A stretch of DNA of 64,000 nt from Streptomyces asoensis (lineage in GTDB: Bacteria; Actinomycetota; Actinomycetes; Streptomycetales; Streptomycetaceae): contig NZ_CP049838.1 of NCBI RefSeq assembly GCF_013085465.1, positions 2,852,001-2,916,000 on the forward strand, read 5' to 3'. A model generated the notes under the pieces. That model saw only the letters and a program-made list of their open reading frames with translations. It had not been told where the DNA came from and ran no database searches. A program made the translations under genes and the position numbers. This document shows positions 36,801 through 45,939 of this stretch, piece after piece (position 1 is the stretch's first letter; the number at the start of each line of letters is the position of its first letter).

Positions 36801-36973
36801 TGCGCTGGACCGCGACCGACCCGGCGACCGCCGACGCCCTGTCCGGGCACGCCGGCCTCATCGCCGACGAGGTCCTCGCCACGGACTTCGCCCAGGGTGA
36901 GGCGGACGACACGTACGGCGCCCCGTTCACGGACGACGGCCTGACGCTGACGTTCCGCCTGCGCAAGGCGTAA
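33827..36973 (+). CDS. ileS: Isoleucyl-tRNA synthetase, type II, with GAHH in place of HIGH
   Basis: A 1048-aa class Ia synthetase from the TTG at 33827 (MNTQPQYRQVPAQVDLPALE). The ribosome-binding site GGAGG sits 7 bp upstream and is the one sequestered by the leader. An in-frame ATG at 33806 would add 7 residues and has a weaker, closer GGAAGG. Class I motifs: GPPTANGMPGAHHIEAR, where Gly60-Ala61-His62-His63 replaces HIGH, and GRKMSKHLGN. The editing domain holds VWTTTPWTLVSN; the C-terminal half has the anticodon-binding domain and zinc-like cysteines (APWCPRCGTG, CWRCH). Type II (eukaryote-like) IleRS are known for mupirocin resistance, and GXHH variants have been linked to very high resistance. 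Confidence 0.96.
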   Translation: MNTQPQYRQVPAQVDLPALEHAVLDFWREQKIFAKSLEQSEGRPEWVFYEGPPTANGMPGAHHIEARVFKDVFPRFRTMRGYHVARKAGWDCHGLPVELAVEKELGFSGKQDIEAYGIAAFNDKCRESVLRHTDAFSELTTRMGYWVDLDDAYVTMDPEYIESVWWSLKEIFNKGLLVQDHRVAPWCPRCGTGLSDHELAQGYETVVDPSVYVRFPLTSGPLAGEAALLVWTTTPWTLVSNTAVAAHPEVPYVVATNGEEKLVVAEPLVAKALGEGWETTGQTFTGAEMERWTYQRPFELVEFPEPAHYVVNAEYVTTEDGTGLVHQSPAFGEDDLKVCRSYGLPVVNPVRPDGTFEESVPMVGGVFFKKADEKLTEDLQQRGLLFKHIPYEHSYPHCWRCHTALLYYAQPSWYIRTTAVKDRLIQENEKTNWFPDTVKHGRYGDWLNNNIDWALSRNRYWGTPLPIWRCEDDHLTVAGSRAELTELTGTDQSELDPHRPYIDAVTFACPHDDCGRTATRVPEVIDAWYDSGSMPFAQWGYPYKNKDLFESRYPAQFISEAIDQTRGWFYTLMAVGTLVFDKSSYENVVCLGHILAEDGRKMSKHLGNILQPIPLMDQHGADAVRWFMAAGGSPWAARRVGHNTIQEVVRKTLLTYWNTVAFQALYARTSGWAPSEADPAPADRPVLDRWLLSELHALTDQVTQALEAYDTQRAGKLLSAFVDDLSNWYVRRSRRRFWQGDKAALRTLHEVVETVTKLMAPLTPFITERVWQDLVVPVTPGAPDSVHLAAWPEADLSAIDPELSKQMVLVRRLVELGRATRAESGVKTRQPLKRALIAASGFDALDRELHGQITEELNVESLASLSEVGGSLVDTTAKANFRALGKRFGKRVQDVAKAVANADAAALSLALREGTASVEVDGETITLAPDEVIITETPREGWSVASDSGATVALDLEITEELRRAGLARDAIRLIQEARKNSGLDVADRIALRWTATDPATADALSGHAGLIADEVLATDFAQGEADDTYGAPFTDDGLTLTFRLRKA

Positions 36974-36984
36974 GGCATATCCGA

Positions 36985-37019
36985 GAGGGCCCGGTTCCCC
37001 CGAGGGGGGCCGGGCCCTC
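36985..37019 (+). terminator. Hairpin terminator after ileS
   Basis: GAGGGCCCGG and CCGGGCCCTC form a 10-bp stem, extended inward by CCCC/GGGG pairing, starting 12 bp past the ileS stop. Confidence 0.75.
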
Positions 37020-37092
37020 CGCATGTCCGGCGTGCGTGCTCACGCCGGGCTCAGGAGGCAGGGCGCGCGCATGATCGCCGTCAACACGCGTA

Positions 37093-37134
37093 AAAGGGCG
37101 GGACCCCGGATGGTGATCCGGGGTCCCGCCCTTT
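37093..37134. terminator. 19-bp stem bidirectional terminator between ileS and divIVA
   Basis: AAAGGGCGGGACCCCGGAT, loop GGTG, then the exact reverse complement ending CCTTT. It has an A-run on one side and a T-run on the other, so it can act on both the ileS and the divIVA transcripts, which converge here. Confidence 0.88.
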
Positions 37135-37169
37135 GAACGCTGCCGACGCCTAAGGCGTACTACAGGCCG

Positions 37170-38447
37170 TCAGTTGTCATCCTCGTCGATGAGGAAGCCA
37201 CGCATCGGCGAGGGAGCCTGGCCCATCGGCGACGGGCCCTGCGGCCGCACCGGCGCCATCGGCTGGGTCATCGCCGGGGACATCTGCTGCTGCCCGCCGT
37301 AGGACGGAGCGGCCGGGCTGGGAGCGCCCATGCCCGGGTTGCTGCCGTAGGACGGAGCACCCGCACCGGCCGGAGCCATGGAAGGCGCCGGGGACGGCGG
37401 CAGGGACGCAGTGGCCGGTGTACGCGGCGGAGCGAGGGAGTCGTCGGCCTGGGTCTCCAGCTGACGCAGCTGGGACTCGAGGTAGGACTTCAGTCGCGTG
37501 CGGTACTCGCGCTCGAAGCCACGCAGGTCCTCGACCTTGCGCTCCAGCGTGGCGCGGGCGGACTCCAGGGAGCCCATCGCGACGCGGTGCTTCTCCTGCG
37601 CGTCCCGCTCCAGGGCGTCGGCCTTGGCACGGGCGTCCCGCTCGAGACCCTCGGCACGCGAACGCGCCTCACCGACGATCTTGTTGGCCTCGGAACGGGC
37701 CTCGGCGATCGCCTGGTCGGCGGTCTGCTGGGCCAGCGAGAGGACACGGGCGGCGCTGTCGCCACCGGGGCCCTGACCGGGGCCGCCCATCGGACCGCCC
37801 ATGGGGCCGCCCATCGGGCCACCCATCTGCTGCTGCATGGGGTTCTGACCCATCGGACCCTGACCCATCGGACCCTGGCCCATGGGGCCCTGACCCATCG
37901 GACCCTGACCCATGGGGTTCTGGCCCATCGGACCCTGGCCCATCGGACCCTGGCCCTGCGGACCACCCTGACCGCCGCCGGGACCGGCGGGCAGCTGCGG
38001 CGCACCGCTCGGCAGCTGGGGCGGGCCACCCATGGGGCCACCCATCTGCTGCTGCGGCGGGCCCGATATGCCGGCGGGCACCGGGGCGCCCGGGCCTCGC
38101 ATGCCCTGCTGCGGCATGCCCTGCGGAGGCATCCCCTGCTGGGGCATGCCCTGCTGCTGCATACCGCCCTGCTGCATGCCACCCTGCTGCTGCATGCCGC
38201 CCTGCTGGGGCATGCCACCCTGCTGCTGGTCCTGTTCGGGCGGCTTGCGCATGTTCTGCTGGTTCTGGGCAGCAGCGCGCGTGGCCGCGGCCAGTTTGGC
38301 CCGCAGGTCCTCGTTCTCACGAAGCAGGCGGGTCAGTTCGGCTTCGACCTCATCGAGGAAGGCATCGACCTCGTCCTCGTCATAGCCTTCTCGGAGGCGG
38401 ACGGTCGTGAACTGCTTGTTCCGCACGTCCTCGGGGGTCAACGGCAT
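37170..38447 (-). CDS. divIVA: Polar growth determinant DivIVA (Wag31-type)
   Basis: A 425-aa coiled-coil protein that marks curved membrane at hyphal tips and branch sites and drives polar growth in Streptomyces. The N-terminal 65 residues ([20 protein letters not shown], then [18 protein letters not shown]) are the conserved membrane-binding DivIVA domain. Residues about 70-230 are an intrinsically disordered Gln/Gly/Met/Pro insertion with repeats QQGGM and GPMGQ. A second long coiled coil spans about 235-340 ([20 protein letters not shown] onward), then a Pro/Ser tail ending IDEDDN. It is the last gene of the dcw-linked run, 52 bp after yggT. Confidence 0.95.
   Translation of the reverse strand: MPLTPEDVRNKQFTTVRLREGYDEDEVDAFLDEVEAELTRLLRENEDLRAKLAAATRAAAQNQQNMRKPPEQDQQQGGMPQQGGMQQQGGMQQGGMQQQGMPQQGMPPQGMPQQGMRGPGAPVPAGISGPPQQQMGGPMGGPPQLPSGAPQLPAGPGGGQGGPQGQGPMGQGPMGQNPMGQGPMGQGPMGQGPMGQGPMGQNPMQQQMGGPMGGPMGGPMGGPGQGPGGDSAARVLSLAQQTADQAIAEARSEANKIVGEARSRAEGLERDARAKADALERDAQEKHRVAMGSLESARATLERKVEDLRGFEREYRTRLKSYLESQLRQLETQADDSLAPPRTPATASLPPSPAPSMAPAGAGAPSYGSNPGMGAPSPAAPSYGGQQQMSPAMTQPMAPVRPQGPSPMGQAPSPMRGFLIDEDDN
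37777..38240 (-). repeat. Low-complexity repeats inside divIVA
   Basis: Two repeat families are present: CTGCTG/ATGCC-type units encoding QQGGM or PQQGM (about 38085-38225), and a 15-bp unit encoding GPMGQ about ten times (about 37840-37965), plus GGPMG runs. All are in frame. They expand the linker between the two coiled coils. Confidence 0.85.
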
Positions 38448-38499
38448 CTCTTCACCTCAACGTAGTCGTCGGCATCGGCAAGACGGTAGTTCACATCGC

Positions 38500-38784
38500 T
38501 CACAGCCGGCTCACGATCGAGATCAGGATGTAGACGATGATCATCAGTACGAAGAAGGACAGGTCGAGCGCCACGCCCCCGAGACGCAACGGCGGGATTA
38601 CCCGCCGCAGAAGCTTGAGCGGTGGATCGGTGACAGTGTAGGTGGCCTCCAGAACGACCACCATCGCCTTGCCGGGCTGCCATGAGCGGGCGAACTGGAA
38701 GACGTAGTCCATGACCAACCGGAAGATGAGCACGATGAGGAAGACCATCAGCGCGATGTAGACGACATCCAGGACCACGCTCAT
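38500..38784 (-). CDS. yggT: YggT-family membrane protein (YlmG)
   Basis: A 94-aa protein with two transmembrane helices (about 4-26, VVLDVVYIALMVFLIVLIFR, and 72-92, ALDLSFFVLMIIVYILISIV) and the conserved loop YTVTDPPLKLLRRVIPPLRLGG that defines YggT. Homologues affect cell shape and, in plastids, nucleoid and membrane distribution; the molecular role is not settled. It is located between sepF and divIVA, as in other Gram-positives. Confidence 0.93.
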   Translation of the reverse strand: MSVVLDVVYIALMVFLIVLIFRLVMDYVFQFARSWQPGKAMVVVLEATYTVTDPPLKLLRRVIPPLRLGGVALDLSFFVLMIIVYILISIVSRL

Positions 38785-38846
38785 GTTCGGTGCTTCCCTC
38801 TCCCCTGTTCCGTGCTTCTCTGTACTGCCGTTTCCGGTCTTGCGTC

Positions 38847-39488
38847 TCAGCTCTGGTTGAAGAACCCGCCCTCTGCGATGCGGGCCTTGTCCTCCGCCGT
38901 GACATCGACGTTAGCAGGCGACAACAGGAACACCTTCTGCGTCACCCGCTCGATGCTGCCGTGAAGACCAAACACCAAACCGGCCGCAAAGTCGACAAGT
39001 CGCTTCGCGTCTGTGTCATCCATCTCAGTCAGATTCATGATCACCGGGGTGCCCTCACGGAAGTGTTCCCCGATGGTACGGGCCTCGTTGTAGGTCCGGG
39101 GGTGAAGCGTGGTGATCCGGTACGGCTCTCGTTCCGACACGACCTTGGGCATGATCACCGGTGCGTTCTTCTCCAGGGACTGACGTTCTTGTGTGATGGA
39201 TGCCACGGGCGCGATGCGCGCCGGGCGCCCGGATTCCGCGCCTAGCGAAGCGGAACGAGCCACCGGCTCACGCGGCGCCGGTGGCTGCACGATTCGCACC
39301 TCTTCGTCCCTTTGGGACTGATGCGCACCATGTGACTGGTGGGACGGCTCGTGTCGCCGGTGGTCCCGCTCGGGTTCCGGGTCGAGCTCGGGTTCGAAGT
39401 CGTCGTCGGGGTCGAATCCCCGGCCGTCGTACCCATCGTCCTCCACGAGGCCGAGGTAGACCGCCATCTTGCGCATCGCGCCGGCCAT
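38847..39488 (-). CDS. sepF: Cell division protein SepF
   Basis: A 213-aa FtsZ-binding membrane anchor. The amphipathic N-terminus ([18 protein letters not shown]) inserts into the membrane. A charged, disordered linker follows (about 25-100, [17 protein letters not shown]), then the globular SepF domain (about 110-205, [40 protein letters not shown]). In actinobacteria, which lack FtsA, SepF ties the Z-ring to the membrane. The ATG at 39488 has GGAGGA upstream. Confidence 0.96.
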   Translation of the reverse strand: MAGAMRKMAVYLGLVEDDGYDGRGFDPDDDFEPELDPEPERDHRRHEPSHQSHGAHQSQRDEEVRIVQPPAPREPVARSASLGAESGRPARIAPVASITQERQSLEKNAPVIMPKVVSEREPYRITTLHPRTYNEARTIGEHFREGTPVIMNLTEMDDTDAKRLVDFAAGLVFGLHGSIERVTQKVFLLSPANVDVTAEDKARIAEGGFFNQS

Positions 39489-39616
39489 TCTCTGAGTCCT
39501 CCGCTCTGTGGTGGATCGACTTTCAACTGCCAAGTCCCGCGATCCACGTGGCCCTTGTGTCCGCCCTTCGGCGGTAATGACCATATTTTCTGCTGTGGTC
39601 CGACTTCCTGGCGACG

Positions 39617-40336
39617 TTACCCGAGCCTGGGGCGGACTCCGAGTACCGCAGTGCCGACGCGTACATGTGTCGCTCCGGCGGCCACTGCATCCTCGAGGTC
39701 CGCACTCATCCCTGCCGACACCATGTTCGCAGCCGGATGAGCTCGGCGCAGGTCAGTCGACAAATCCATCAACCGCCCGAAGGCCTCGCGTTGGCGCCCG
39801 GCGTACTCCCCGGTCAGAGGTGCGACGGTCATCAGTCCGTCAAGTCGCAGCCCCGGGGATCCGGCGACCAGAGCGGCCAACTCCTCGACGCCGCCCGGGG
39901 CCACACCGCCCCGCTCACCGCGCTCGCTCGCCCCGGCGTCGAGCGCCACCTGAAGCAGACAGCCCACCTCGCGCCCGGCCCGTACAGCCTCCTTCGACAG
40001 GGCCGTCACCAGCCTGGCCCGGTCGACGGACTGCACCACGTCCGCGTAACCGACCACGGAGCGCACCTTGTTGGTCTGGAGCTGGCCGACGAAGTGCCAC
40101 CGCAGCGGCAGCCCGGCGCACTCGGCCGCCTTGGGCGCCGCGTCCTGGTCCTTGTTCTCGGCGACATGGCGCACGCCGAGTTCCGACAGGAGCCGCACAT
40201 CGCTCGCCGGGTAGGTCTTGGTGACCACGATCAGGGTCACCTCCTCCCGCGCACGGCCCGCGGCCGTGCATGCGGCGGCGATCCGATCCTCCACCTTCGC
40301 CAGGTTTGCGGCGAGTTCGTGCTTACGGTCCGTCAT
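39617..40336 (-). CDS. yggS: PLP homeostasis protein YggS/YlmE (PLPBP)
   Basis: A 239-aa PLP-binding single-domain barrel of the alanine-racemase fold. The PLP lysine is in [16 protein letters not shown]; other marks are [22 protein letters not shown] and [20 protein letters not shown]. It buffers free pyridoxal phosphate. It lies 6 bp after pgeF and is co-transcribed. Confidence 0.95.
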   Translation of the reverse strand: MTDRKHELAANLAKVEDRIAAACTAAGRAREEVTLIVVTKTYPASDVRLLSELGVRHVAENKDQDAAPKAAECAGLPLRWHFVGQLQTNKVRSVVGYADVVQSVDRARLVTALSKEAVRAGREVGCLLQVALDAGASERGERGGVAPGGVEELAALVAGSPGLRLDGLMTVAPLTGEYAGRQREAFGRLMDLSTDLRRAHPAANMVSAGMSADLEDAVAAGATHVRVGTAVLGVRPRLG

Positions 40337-40342
40337 GCCCTA

Positions 40343-41071
40343 TCAGTCCAGCCAGACATATCCCGCGAGTCGCCCCGTGGAGCGGTCGCGGCGATACGAG
40401 AAGTGATCGTTCGACTCCCGTGTGCACACCGGCGACCGCTCCCGGTCGTGCACCCCGAGCCGGTCGAGCTGCGCGTGCACCCCGGCGATCACGTCGACGG
40501 CGGGAGTGCCCCAGCTCGTCTCGGCGCTCGCCGCCGGCTCGACGGCGGCCACCTCGGCGCGCATCGCCTCCGGCACTTCGTAGCACCGCCCGCACACGGC
40601 GGGTCCGGTGCGGGCGACGATCCGGGAGGGGTCGGCGCCGAGCGACTCCATCGCGTCGATCGCGGCGGGCACGATCCCCTTGACCATGCCGGGCCGCCCG
40701 GCGTGGGCGGCCGCGACCACTCCGGCGACGGGGTCGGCGAGCAGCACGGGCACGCAGTCCGCCGTCAGCACGGCGAGGGCGAGTCCGCGTGTCGCGGTCA
40801 CCAGACCGTCGACCGGCGGGGTGGGCCGGGTGGTCCACGGTCCGTCGACCTCGGCGACGTCATTGCCGTGCACCTGGTTCATCCAGACGACCAGGGCGGG
40901 GTCCAGGTCCAGCGACTTGGCGGCCAGCTCCCGATTGGCGCGTACGGCGTCGGGGTCGTCGCCGACCGCTCCGCCGAGGTTGAGCTCCTCATACGGAGCG
41001 GCGCTCACCCCGCCCCACCGGTCGGTGAAGGCGAAGTGCGCGCCGCTCACGCTCTCGCGCTGTCCTATCAC
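40343..41071 (-). CDS. pgeF: Peptidoglycan editing factor PgeF (YfiH/YlmD, laccase-domain)
   Basis: A 242-aa protein of the multicopper polyphenol-oxidase fold. Metal ligands and active-site residues are visible in [33 protein letters not shown] and [10 protein letters not shown]. In E. coli the homologue removes wrongly incorporated L-Ser from peptidoglycan precursors, which suits its place next to ftsZ. The GTG start at 41071 overlaps the ftsZ stop (GTGA). Confidence 0.93.
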   Translation of the reverse strand: MIGQRESVSGAHFAFTDRWGGVSAAPYEELNLGGAVGDDPDAVRANRELAAKSLDLDPALVVWMNQVHGNDVAEVDGPWTTRPTPPVDGLVTATRGLALAVLTADCVPVLLADPVAGVVAAAHAGRPGMVKGIVPAAIDAMESLGADPSRIVARTGPAVCGRCYEVPEAMRAEVAAVEPAASAETSWGTPAVDVIAGVHAQLDRLGVHDRERSPVCTRESNDHFSYRRDRSTGRLAGYVWLD

Positions 41072-42264
41072 TTCAGGAAGTCCGGCACGTCCAGCTCCTC
41101 GGCCGCGCTGTCCGAGTAGGACCGCGACGGCGGCACCGGCGGCGAGACCGGAAGGTCGGCCACCGGCTCGGGCGCCGGCTGCGGGTCCTCCTTGGGGGTC
41201 ACGCTGCCGAGCGAGCCGAAGGACGGCCGGCTCTCGGGCTGCCGTACCGGAGTGGGCTCCTCGCGGCGTGCCGAGGACGACGACGAGCCCATGACGGTCT
41301 CCCGGCGGGCCGGGGGCTGGCCCCCGTCGAAGCCGGCCGCGATGACGGTGACCCGCACCTCGTCGCCGAGGGCGTCGTCGATGACCGCACCGAAGATGAT
41401 GTTGGCCTCCGGGTGCGCGGCCTCGCTGACCAGCTGGGCGGCCTCGTTGATCTCGAACAGGCCGAGGTCGGAGCCGCCGGAGATGGAGAGCAGGACGCCC
41501 CGGGCGCCGTCGATGGAGGCCTCCAGGAGTGGCGAGGAGATCGCCATCTCGGCGGCGGCCACCGCGCGGTCGTCGCCGCGGGCCGAACCGATGCCCATGA
41601 GGGCCGAACCGGCCTCGGACATGACCGACTTCACGTCGGCGAAGTCGAGGTTGATCAGACCGGGGGTGGTGATCAGGTCGGTGATGCCCTGGACACCGGA
41701 GAGCAGGACCTGGTCGGCCGACTTGAAGGCGTCGAGGACCGAGACCTGGCGGTCCGAGATGGAGAGCAGTCGGTCGTTGGGGATGACAATAAGGGTGTCG
41801 ACCTCTTCGCGGAGTTCGGCGATGCCGTCCTCGGCCTGGTTGGCGCGGCGCCGGCCCTCGAAGGTGAAGGGGCGGGTGACCACGCCGATGGTGAGGGCGC
41901 CGAGGTTGCGCGCGATGTTGGCCACGACGGGCGCGCCGCCGGTGCCGGTGCCGCCCCCCTCGCCGGCCGTCACGAAGACCATGTCGGCCCCCTTGAGGAC
42001 CTCCTCGATCTCCTCGCGGTGGTCCTCGGCGGCCTTGCGGCCCACGGCCGGGTTGGCGCCGGCGCCGAGTCCGCGCGTGAGTTCACGGCCGACGTCGAGC
42101 TTGACGTCGGCGTCGCTCATCAACAGCGCCTGCGCGTCGGTGTTGATGGCGATGAACTCGACGCCCTTGAGACCGACCTCGATCATCCGGTTGATGGCAT
42201 TGACACCACCGCCGCCGACACCGATGACTTTGATGACTGCGAGGTAGTTCTGCGGTGCTGCCAC
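41068..42264 (-). CDS. ftsZ: Cell division GTPase FtsZ
   Basis: A 398-aa tubulin-like GTPase that forms the Z-ring and, in Streptomyces, the ladders of sporulation septa. Nucleotide motifs: [16 protein letters not shown] near the N-terminus and GGGTGTG at 103-109; the T7 loop is [13 protein letters not shown] disordered C-terminal linker (about 318-390) ends in the conserved peptide DVPDFLK that binds SepF and other partners. The ATG at 42264 is preceded by CGAGAGGCC. A 277-bp gap to ftsQ holds its own promoter region. Confidence 0.98.
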   Translation of the reverse strand: MAAPQNYLAVIKVIGVGGGGVNAINRMIEVGLKGVEFIAINTDAQALLMSDADVKLDVGRELTRGLGAGANPAVGRKAAEDHREEIEEVLKGADMVFVTAGEGGGTGTGGAPVVANIARNLGALTIGVVTRPFTFEGRRRANQAEDGIAELREEVDTLIVIPNDRLLSISDRQVSVLDAFKSADQVLLSGVQGITDLITTPGLINLDFADVKSVMSEAGSALMGIGSARGDDRAVAAAEMAISSPLLEASIDGARGVLLSISGGSDLGLFEINEAAQLVSEAAHPEANIIFGAVIDDALGDEVRVTVIAAGFDGGQPPARRETVMGSSSSSARREEPTPVRQPESRPSFGSLGSVTPKEDPQPAPEPVADLPVSPPVPPSRSYSDSAAEELDVPDFLK

Positions 42265-42360
42265 GTCGAAGGCCTCTCGCCTCGAGTTACGTGTCGTCGC
42301 CTCGCAGGTGATGCGATCCGACGACTGATGCCGAATGGGACGGTCCGTTTCGCCGACCCG

Positions 42361-42506
42361 AACCCTAACGCTGAAGTTTAGGGTTACCAGTGTGTCTGTT
42401 CCTTGGAGTCTTCTGAACAGGACACTAAGTCGACAAGTGGCGCCCGTTCAACGAACACGCCGAACCTCCCGTTTTTCTTTTCACCCTATGTGATCAGGCG
42501 TGTCAC
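42361..42506 (-). promoter_or_regulatory. ftsZ: ftsZ promoter region with operator-like inverted repeats
   Basis: The 277-bp ftsQ-ftsZ gap (42265-42541) is known in S. coelicolor to hold several ftsZ promoters, one of them developmental. Here I see AACCCTAA-N9-TTAGGGTT (42361-42385), GTGA-N9-TCAC (42490-42506), which fits a BldD-type box, and GACAC/GTGTC pentamers at 42392, 42421 and 42500, the core reported for WhiA. AT-rich DNA at 42470-42482 suits a promoter. Assignment to named regulators is inference. Confidence 0.55.
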
Positions 42507-42541
42507 TGCCCAACCAGGGTGCTGGCCTGCGCGGATGTGCG

Positions 42542-43336
42542 TCAACTCCCCGCTGACGCAGGGGCGGTGGGAGCGCTGACATCGAAGTGCCGCGCAGCCG
42601 GGGCGGCTTTCATGAGAGCGGTGAGTGTACGACCCTTCGCCGCGGCCTTCTCCGCGCTCCCCCACGCGACTGTGCGGCCGCCGCTCAACTCCAGCGAGAT
42701 GTCGTCGTAGGAACGGACCTTGACGACCCGGGTGGCCCGCGCGACCGCGGCGGGCAGGGAACCGGCGGCCTTCACGGCCTCCCGCACCAGCCGGGCCTCG
42801 CCGAAGCGGCGCAGGCTCGCGGCGGCCGAACGCGACGAGGAAACGGCCATTTCCAGCAGCGGAACGCCTTTCGGAGCCTTGGAAACCGTGGCGAAACGGA
42901 CGCCTTCATCGTCCACTTCCACGAAGTTCGACCCCTTTTGCACGAGCAGAACCGGCGTACGCTCTGTCACTTTCAGGCCGATTCCATGGGGCCACGAACG
43001 TTCCACGTCGACCGAGTGGATGCGGGGCAATTCCGTACGCAGCCGGGTCTCGATCGCGTCGATGTCGACCGAGACCAACGGCGATCCGATCGGTACGGCG
43101 GCGGCTTCGCGCACCTGCTGCGGTGTCAGCACGTCGGTGCCGGACACGGAGACACGCTCCACGCGCAGCCACTGCGAGCCGTACAGCACCCAGCCGGTGC
43201 CAGCGGCGAGGAGGACGACGGCCAGCGCGAGAATGATGATCGTACGAAGTCGGCGCGGCCCCAACCACCGGACGAGGGGCGGGCCGGACGACTCCTGCTG
43301 GCGTGCACCGCGCTCGGCGGTGGCGGATCCGGCCAC
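42542..43336 (-). CDS. ftsQ: Cell division protein FtsQ
   Basis: A 264-aa bitopic membrane protein: a basic cytoplasmic N-terminus, one transmembrane helix at about 34-54 (TIIILALAVVLLAAGTGWVL), then a POTRA domain (about 57-125, WLRVERVSVSGTDVLTPQQV) and a beta domain. It joins FtsL and DivIC in the septal complex that controls FtsW/FtsI. The GTG at 43336 gives a standard length. It lies 26 bp after murG, with no murC between them. Confidence 0.95.
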   Translation of the reverse strand: MAGSATAERGARQQESSGPPLVRWLGPRRLRTIIILALAVVLLAAGTGWVLYGSQWLRVERVSVSGTDVLTPQQVREAAAVPIGSPLVSVDIDAIETRLRTELPRIHSVDVERSWPHGIGLKVTERTPVLLVQKGSNFVEVDDEGVRFATVSKAPKGVPLLEMAVSSSRSAAASLRRFGEARLVREAVKAAGSLPAAVARATRVVKVRSYDDISLELSGGRTVAWGSAEKAAAKGRTLTALMKAAPAARHFDVSAPTAPASAGS

Positions 43337-43362
43337 GCTCCCTGCCCTTTCGTCAAACGTGC

Positions 43363-44460
43363 CTAACGGCGTGCACGGGAGGCGGCGATCGCCTCGTACA
43401 CCATGCCGACGAGCAGCTCGTCGGCGTCCCGGCGGCCGAACTCGCTGGCGGCGCGGGACATCTCGTACAGCCGGTGCGGGTCGGCGAGGACGGGCAGGAC
43501 GGTCTCCCGGACCCACTCGGGGGTCAGTTCCGCGTCGTCGACCAGCAGTCCGCCGCCCGCCTTGACCACCGGCTGGGCGTTCAGCCGCTGTTCGCCGTTG
43601 CCGATGGGCAGCGGGACATAGGCGGCCGGGAGCCCGACGGCGGAGAGTTCGGCGACGGTCATCGCGCCCGCGCGGCAGAGCATCATGTCGGCGGCGGCGT
43701 ACGCGAGGTCCATCCGGTCCACGTACGGTACCGGGATGTAGGGGGGCATCCCCGGCATCTGCTGCACCTGCGGCAGTTCGTTCTTCGGACCGACCGCGTG
43801 CAGGATCTGGATACCGGCCTGCTGGAGCCAGGGCGCGACCTGCTGGACGACCTCGTTGAGGCGGCGGGCGCCCTGCGAACCGCCGGAGACCAGCAGGGTG
43901 GGCAGGTTGGGGTCGAGGCCGAACATGTGCCGGGCCTCGGGGCGCATGGCGGCGCGGTCCAGGGTGGCGATGGAGCGGCGCAGCGGGATACCGATGTAGC
44001 GGGCGTCCCGCAGCTTGCTGTCGGGCGTGGAGACGGCCACCCGGGCCGCGTAGCGCGAGCCGATCTTGTTGGCCAGGCCGGGGCGGGCGTTCGCCTCGTG
44101 GACGACGATCGGGACGCCGAGGCGCTTGGCGGCCAGGTAACCGGGCAGGGCCACGTAGCCGCCGAAGCCGACGACGGCGTCCGCCTTGGTGCGCTCCAGG
44201 ATCTGCTCGGCGGCCTTGATCGTGCCGCGCAGCCGGCCCGGGACGGTGATCAGTTCGGGGGTGGGCTTGCGCGGCAGCGGCACGGCGGGGATCAGCGCGA
44301 GGTCGTAGCCCCGCTGCGGAACGAGCGTGGTCTCCAGGCCGCGCTCCGTGCCCAGGGCCGTGATCCCCACAGTGGGGTCCTGCCTGCGCAGGGCGTCCGC
44401 GAGGGCGAGCGCGGGCTCGATGTGGCCGGCGGTCCCCCCACCAGCGAGTACGACATGCAC
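43363..44460 (-). CDS. murG: UDP-GlcNAc transferase MurG
   Basis: A 365-aa GT-B enzyme that adds GlcNAc to lipid I to make lipid II on the inner membrane face. The first G-loop is LAGGGTAGHIEPALALADAL, the second VSGGSQGARRLNE, and the donor site is in CRAGAMTVAELSAVGLPA. GTG at 44460 starts the family N-terminus (MHVVLAGGGTAGH). It lies 6 bp after ftsW. Confidence 0.97.
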   Translation of the reverse strand: MHVVLAGGGTAGHIEPALALADALRRQDPTVGITALGTERGLETTLVPQRGYDLALIPAVPLPRKPTPELITVPGRLRGTIKAAEQILERTKADAVVGFGGYVALPGYLAAKRLGVPIVVHEANARPGLANKIGSRYAARVAVSTPDSKLRDARYIGIPLRRSIATLDRAAMRPEARHMFGLDPNLPTLLVSGGSQGARRLNEVVQQVAPWLQQAGIQILHAVGPKNELPQVQQMPGMPPYIPVPYVDRMDLAYAAADMMLCRAGAMTVAELSAVGLPAAYVPLPIGNGEQRLNAQPVVKAGGGLLVDDAELTPEWVRETVLPVLADPHRLYEMSRAASEFGRRDADELLVGMVYEAIAASRARR

Positions 44461-44466
44461 CGAAAT

Positions 44467-45831
44467 TCACCGCTCTCCGGACGGACGCGCCGCCGAGGCA
44501 CGCCGTCGCATCGTGTTCCATCTCCGGGGTCTCCGGTCGAACGCGGAGCCCCCGGCCCCCAGCTTTCTACCAAAGCGGGGGTGCCGCATCGCCAGCGCCG
44601 CCCGCGCACCGGGCTCGTCGCGTGCGAAAGCGATCAGCAGCCCGATGGCGAACATGGTCGGCAGCAGGGCGGAACCCCCGTAGGAGAACAGCGGGAGCGG
44701 GACGCCGGCGATCGGCAGCAGGCCGAGCACCGCACCGATGTTGATCACCGCCTGAGCGGTGATCCAGGTGGTCACGCCTCCCGCGGCATACCTCACGAAG
44801 GGGTCCTCCGTGCGTCCGGCCACGCGGATACCCGCATAGCCTAGAGCCGCGAACAGGGCGAGTACCGACAGCGTCCCCGCGAGACCCAGTTCCTCACCGG
44901 TGACGGCGAAGATGAAGTCGGTGTGGGCTTCGGGGAGTTGGCCCCATTTCTCCACACTCGCGCCGAGTCCCGAGCCGAAGATCCCGCCGGAGGCCAGGGC
45001 GTAGATCCCGTGCACGGCCTGCCAGCAGGCGTCGCCGGGGCCGGGGTCGGTCGCGCCGATGCACTGAAGCCGGGCCATCCGGTTCGGGCTGGTCTTGATA
45101 AGGATCACACCGAGGGTGGCGGCGATCGACAGCACCCCGACGAAGAGCCGGGTGGGCGCCCCCGCCAGCCACAGCAGCCCGAACAGGATCGCCGTCAGGA
45201 TGATCGCCGTGCCCATGTCGCCGCCGAGCATGATCAGCCCGAGCAGCATGAACGCGACCGGCACCAGCGGCACCAGCATGTGTTTCCACTGCGCGAGCAG
45301 CTTCTTGTCCTGTTTGCGGGCGAGCAGATCGGCACCCCACAGCACCAGCGCGAGCTTGCCGAACTCGCTGGGCTGGATCTGGAAGGAGCCGCCGAGCGAG
45401 ATCCAGTTCTGGTTGCCGTTGACCGACATGCCTATCCCCGGCACCTGCACCAGCGCCATCATGAAGACGGCGCCGGCGAGGATGGGGTAGGCGAGCCCCC
45501 GGTGCAGTTTCACCGGCATCCGGGAGGCGACCAGCAGCAGCGCGGCCCCGATGGAGGCGGCCAGGAACTGTTTGCGGAAGAAGAACGATCCCGGCAACGA
45601 CATCTGGAGCGCGGTGATCTGGGAGGCCGAGTAGACCATCACGAGGCCCAGGACGGTGATCAGCAGGCTGCCGCCGAAGATCAGGTAGTACGCGGTCAGC
45701 GGCCGGTCCCAGGCCTTCTGCGCACGCGTGTGGAGCCGTCGTACGGGGTTGTCGCGGAACGGCCGGGAGACAGCCGCGGGTCTGCGGACGGTCCGCTGGA
45801 CAGGCGGACGCCCGGTACGGCTACCTGGCAT
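44467..45831 (-). CDS. ftsW: SEDS glycosyltransferase FtsW
   Basis: A 454-aa peptidoglycan polymerase of septation with about ten transmembrane helices between residues 48 and 410. SEDS marks: VYSASQITALQ, NWISLGGSFQIQPSEFGKLA, LGGDMGTAIIL, HTDFIFAVTGEELGLAG and GVPLPLFSYGGSALLPTM. The basic, proline-rich N-terminus (about 40 residues) and Arg-rich C-terminus are cytoplasmic. It works with the FtsI transpeptidase encoded upstream in the same operon. Confidence 0.96.
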   Translation of the reverse strand: MPGSRTGRPPVQRTVRRPAAVSRPFRDNPVRRLHTRAQKAWDRPLTAYYLIFGGSLLITVLGLVMVYSASQITALQMSLPGSFFFRKQFLAASIGAALLLVASRMPVKLHRGLAYPILAGAVFMMALVQVPGIGMSVNGNQNWISLGGSFQIQPSEFGKLALVLWGADLLARKQDKKLLAQWKHMLVPLVPVAFMLLGLIMLGGDMGTAIILTAILFGLLWLAGAPTRLFVGVLSIAATLGVILIKTSPNRMARLQCIGATDPGPGDACWQAVHGIYALASGGIFGSGLGASVEKWGQLPEAHTDFIFAVTGEELGLAGTLSVLALFAALGYAGIRVAGRTEDPFVRYAAGGVTTWITAQAVINIGAVLGLLPIAGVPLPLFSYGGSALLPTMFAIGLLIAFARDEPGARAALAMRHPRFGRKLGAGGSAFDRRPRRWNTMRRRASAARPSGER

Positions 45832-45939
45832 CAGCTGCTCCCCGGAGCGCGGCGCAGCCGCTGTACTCGGCTGCCGCGCCGTACGTCGGCCGTGACGGTC
45901 CCACGCGTCCCTCCCAAGGTCGCCCGGCAGGCGGCCGGG

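Noticed and set aside
33089..37024. A 1311-codon open frame on the minus strand opposite ileS
   Set aside because: The same effect: it is the antisense shadow of ileS and runs across the T-box leader. It has no recognisable motif.
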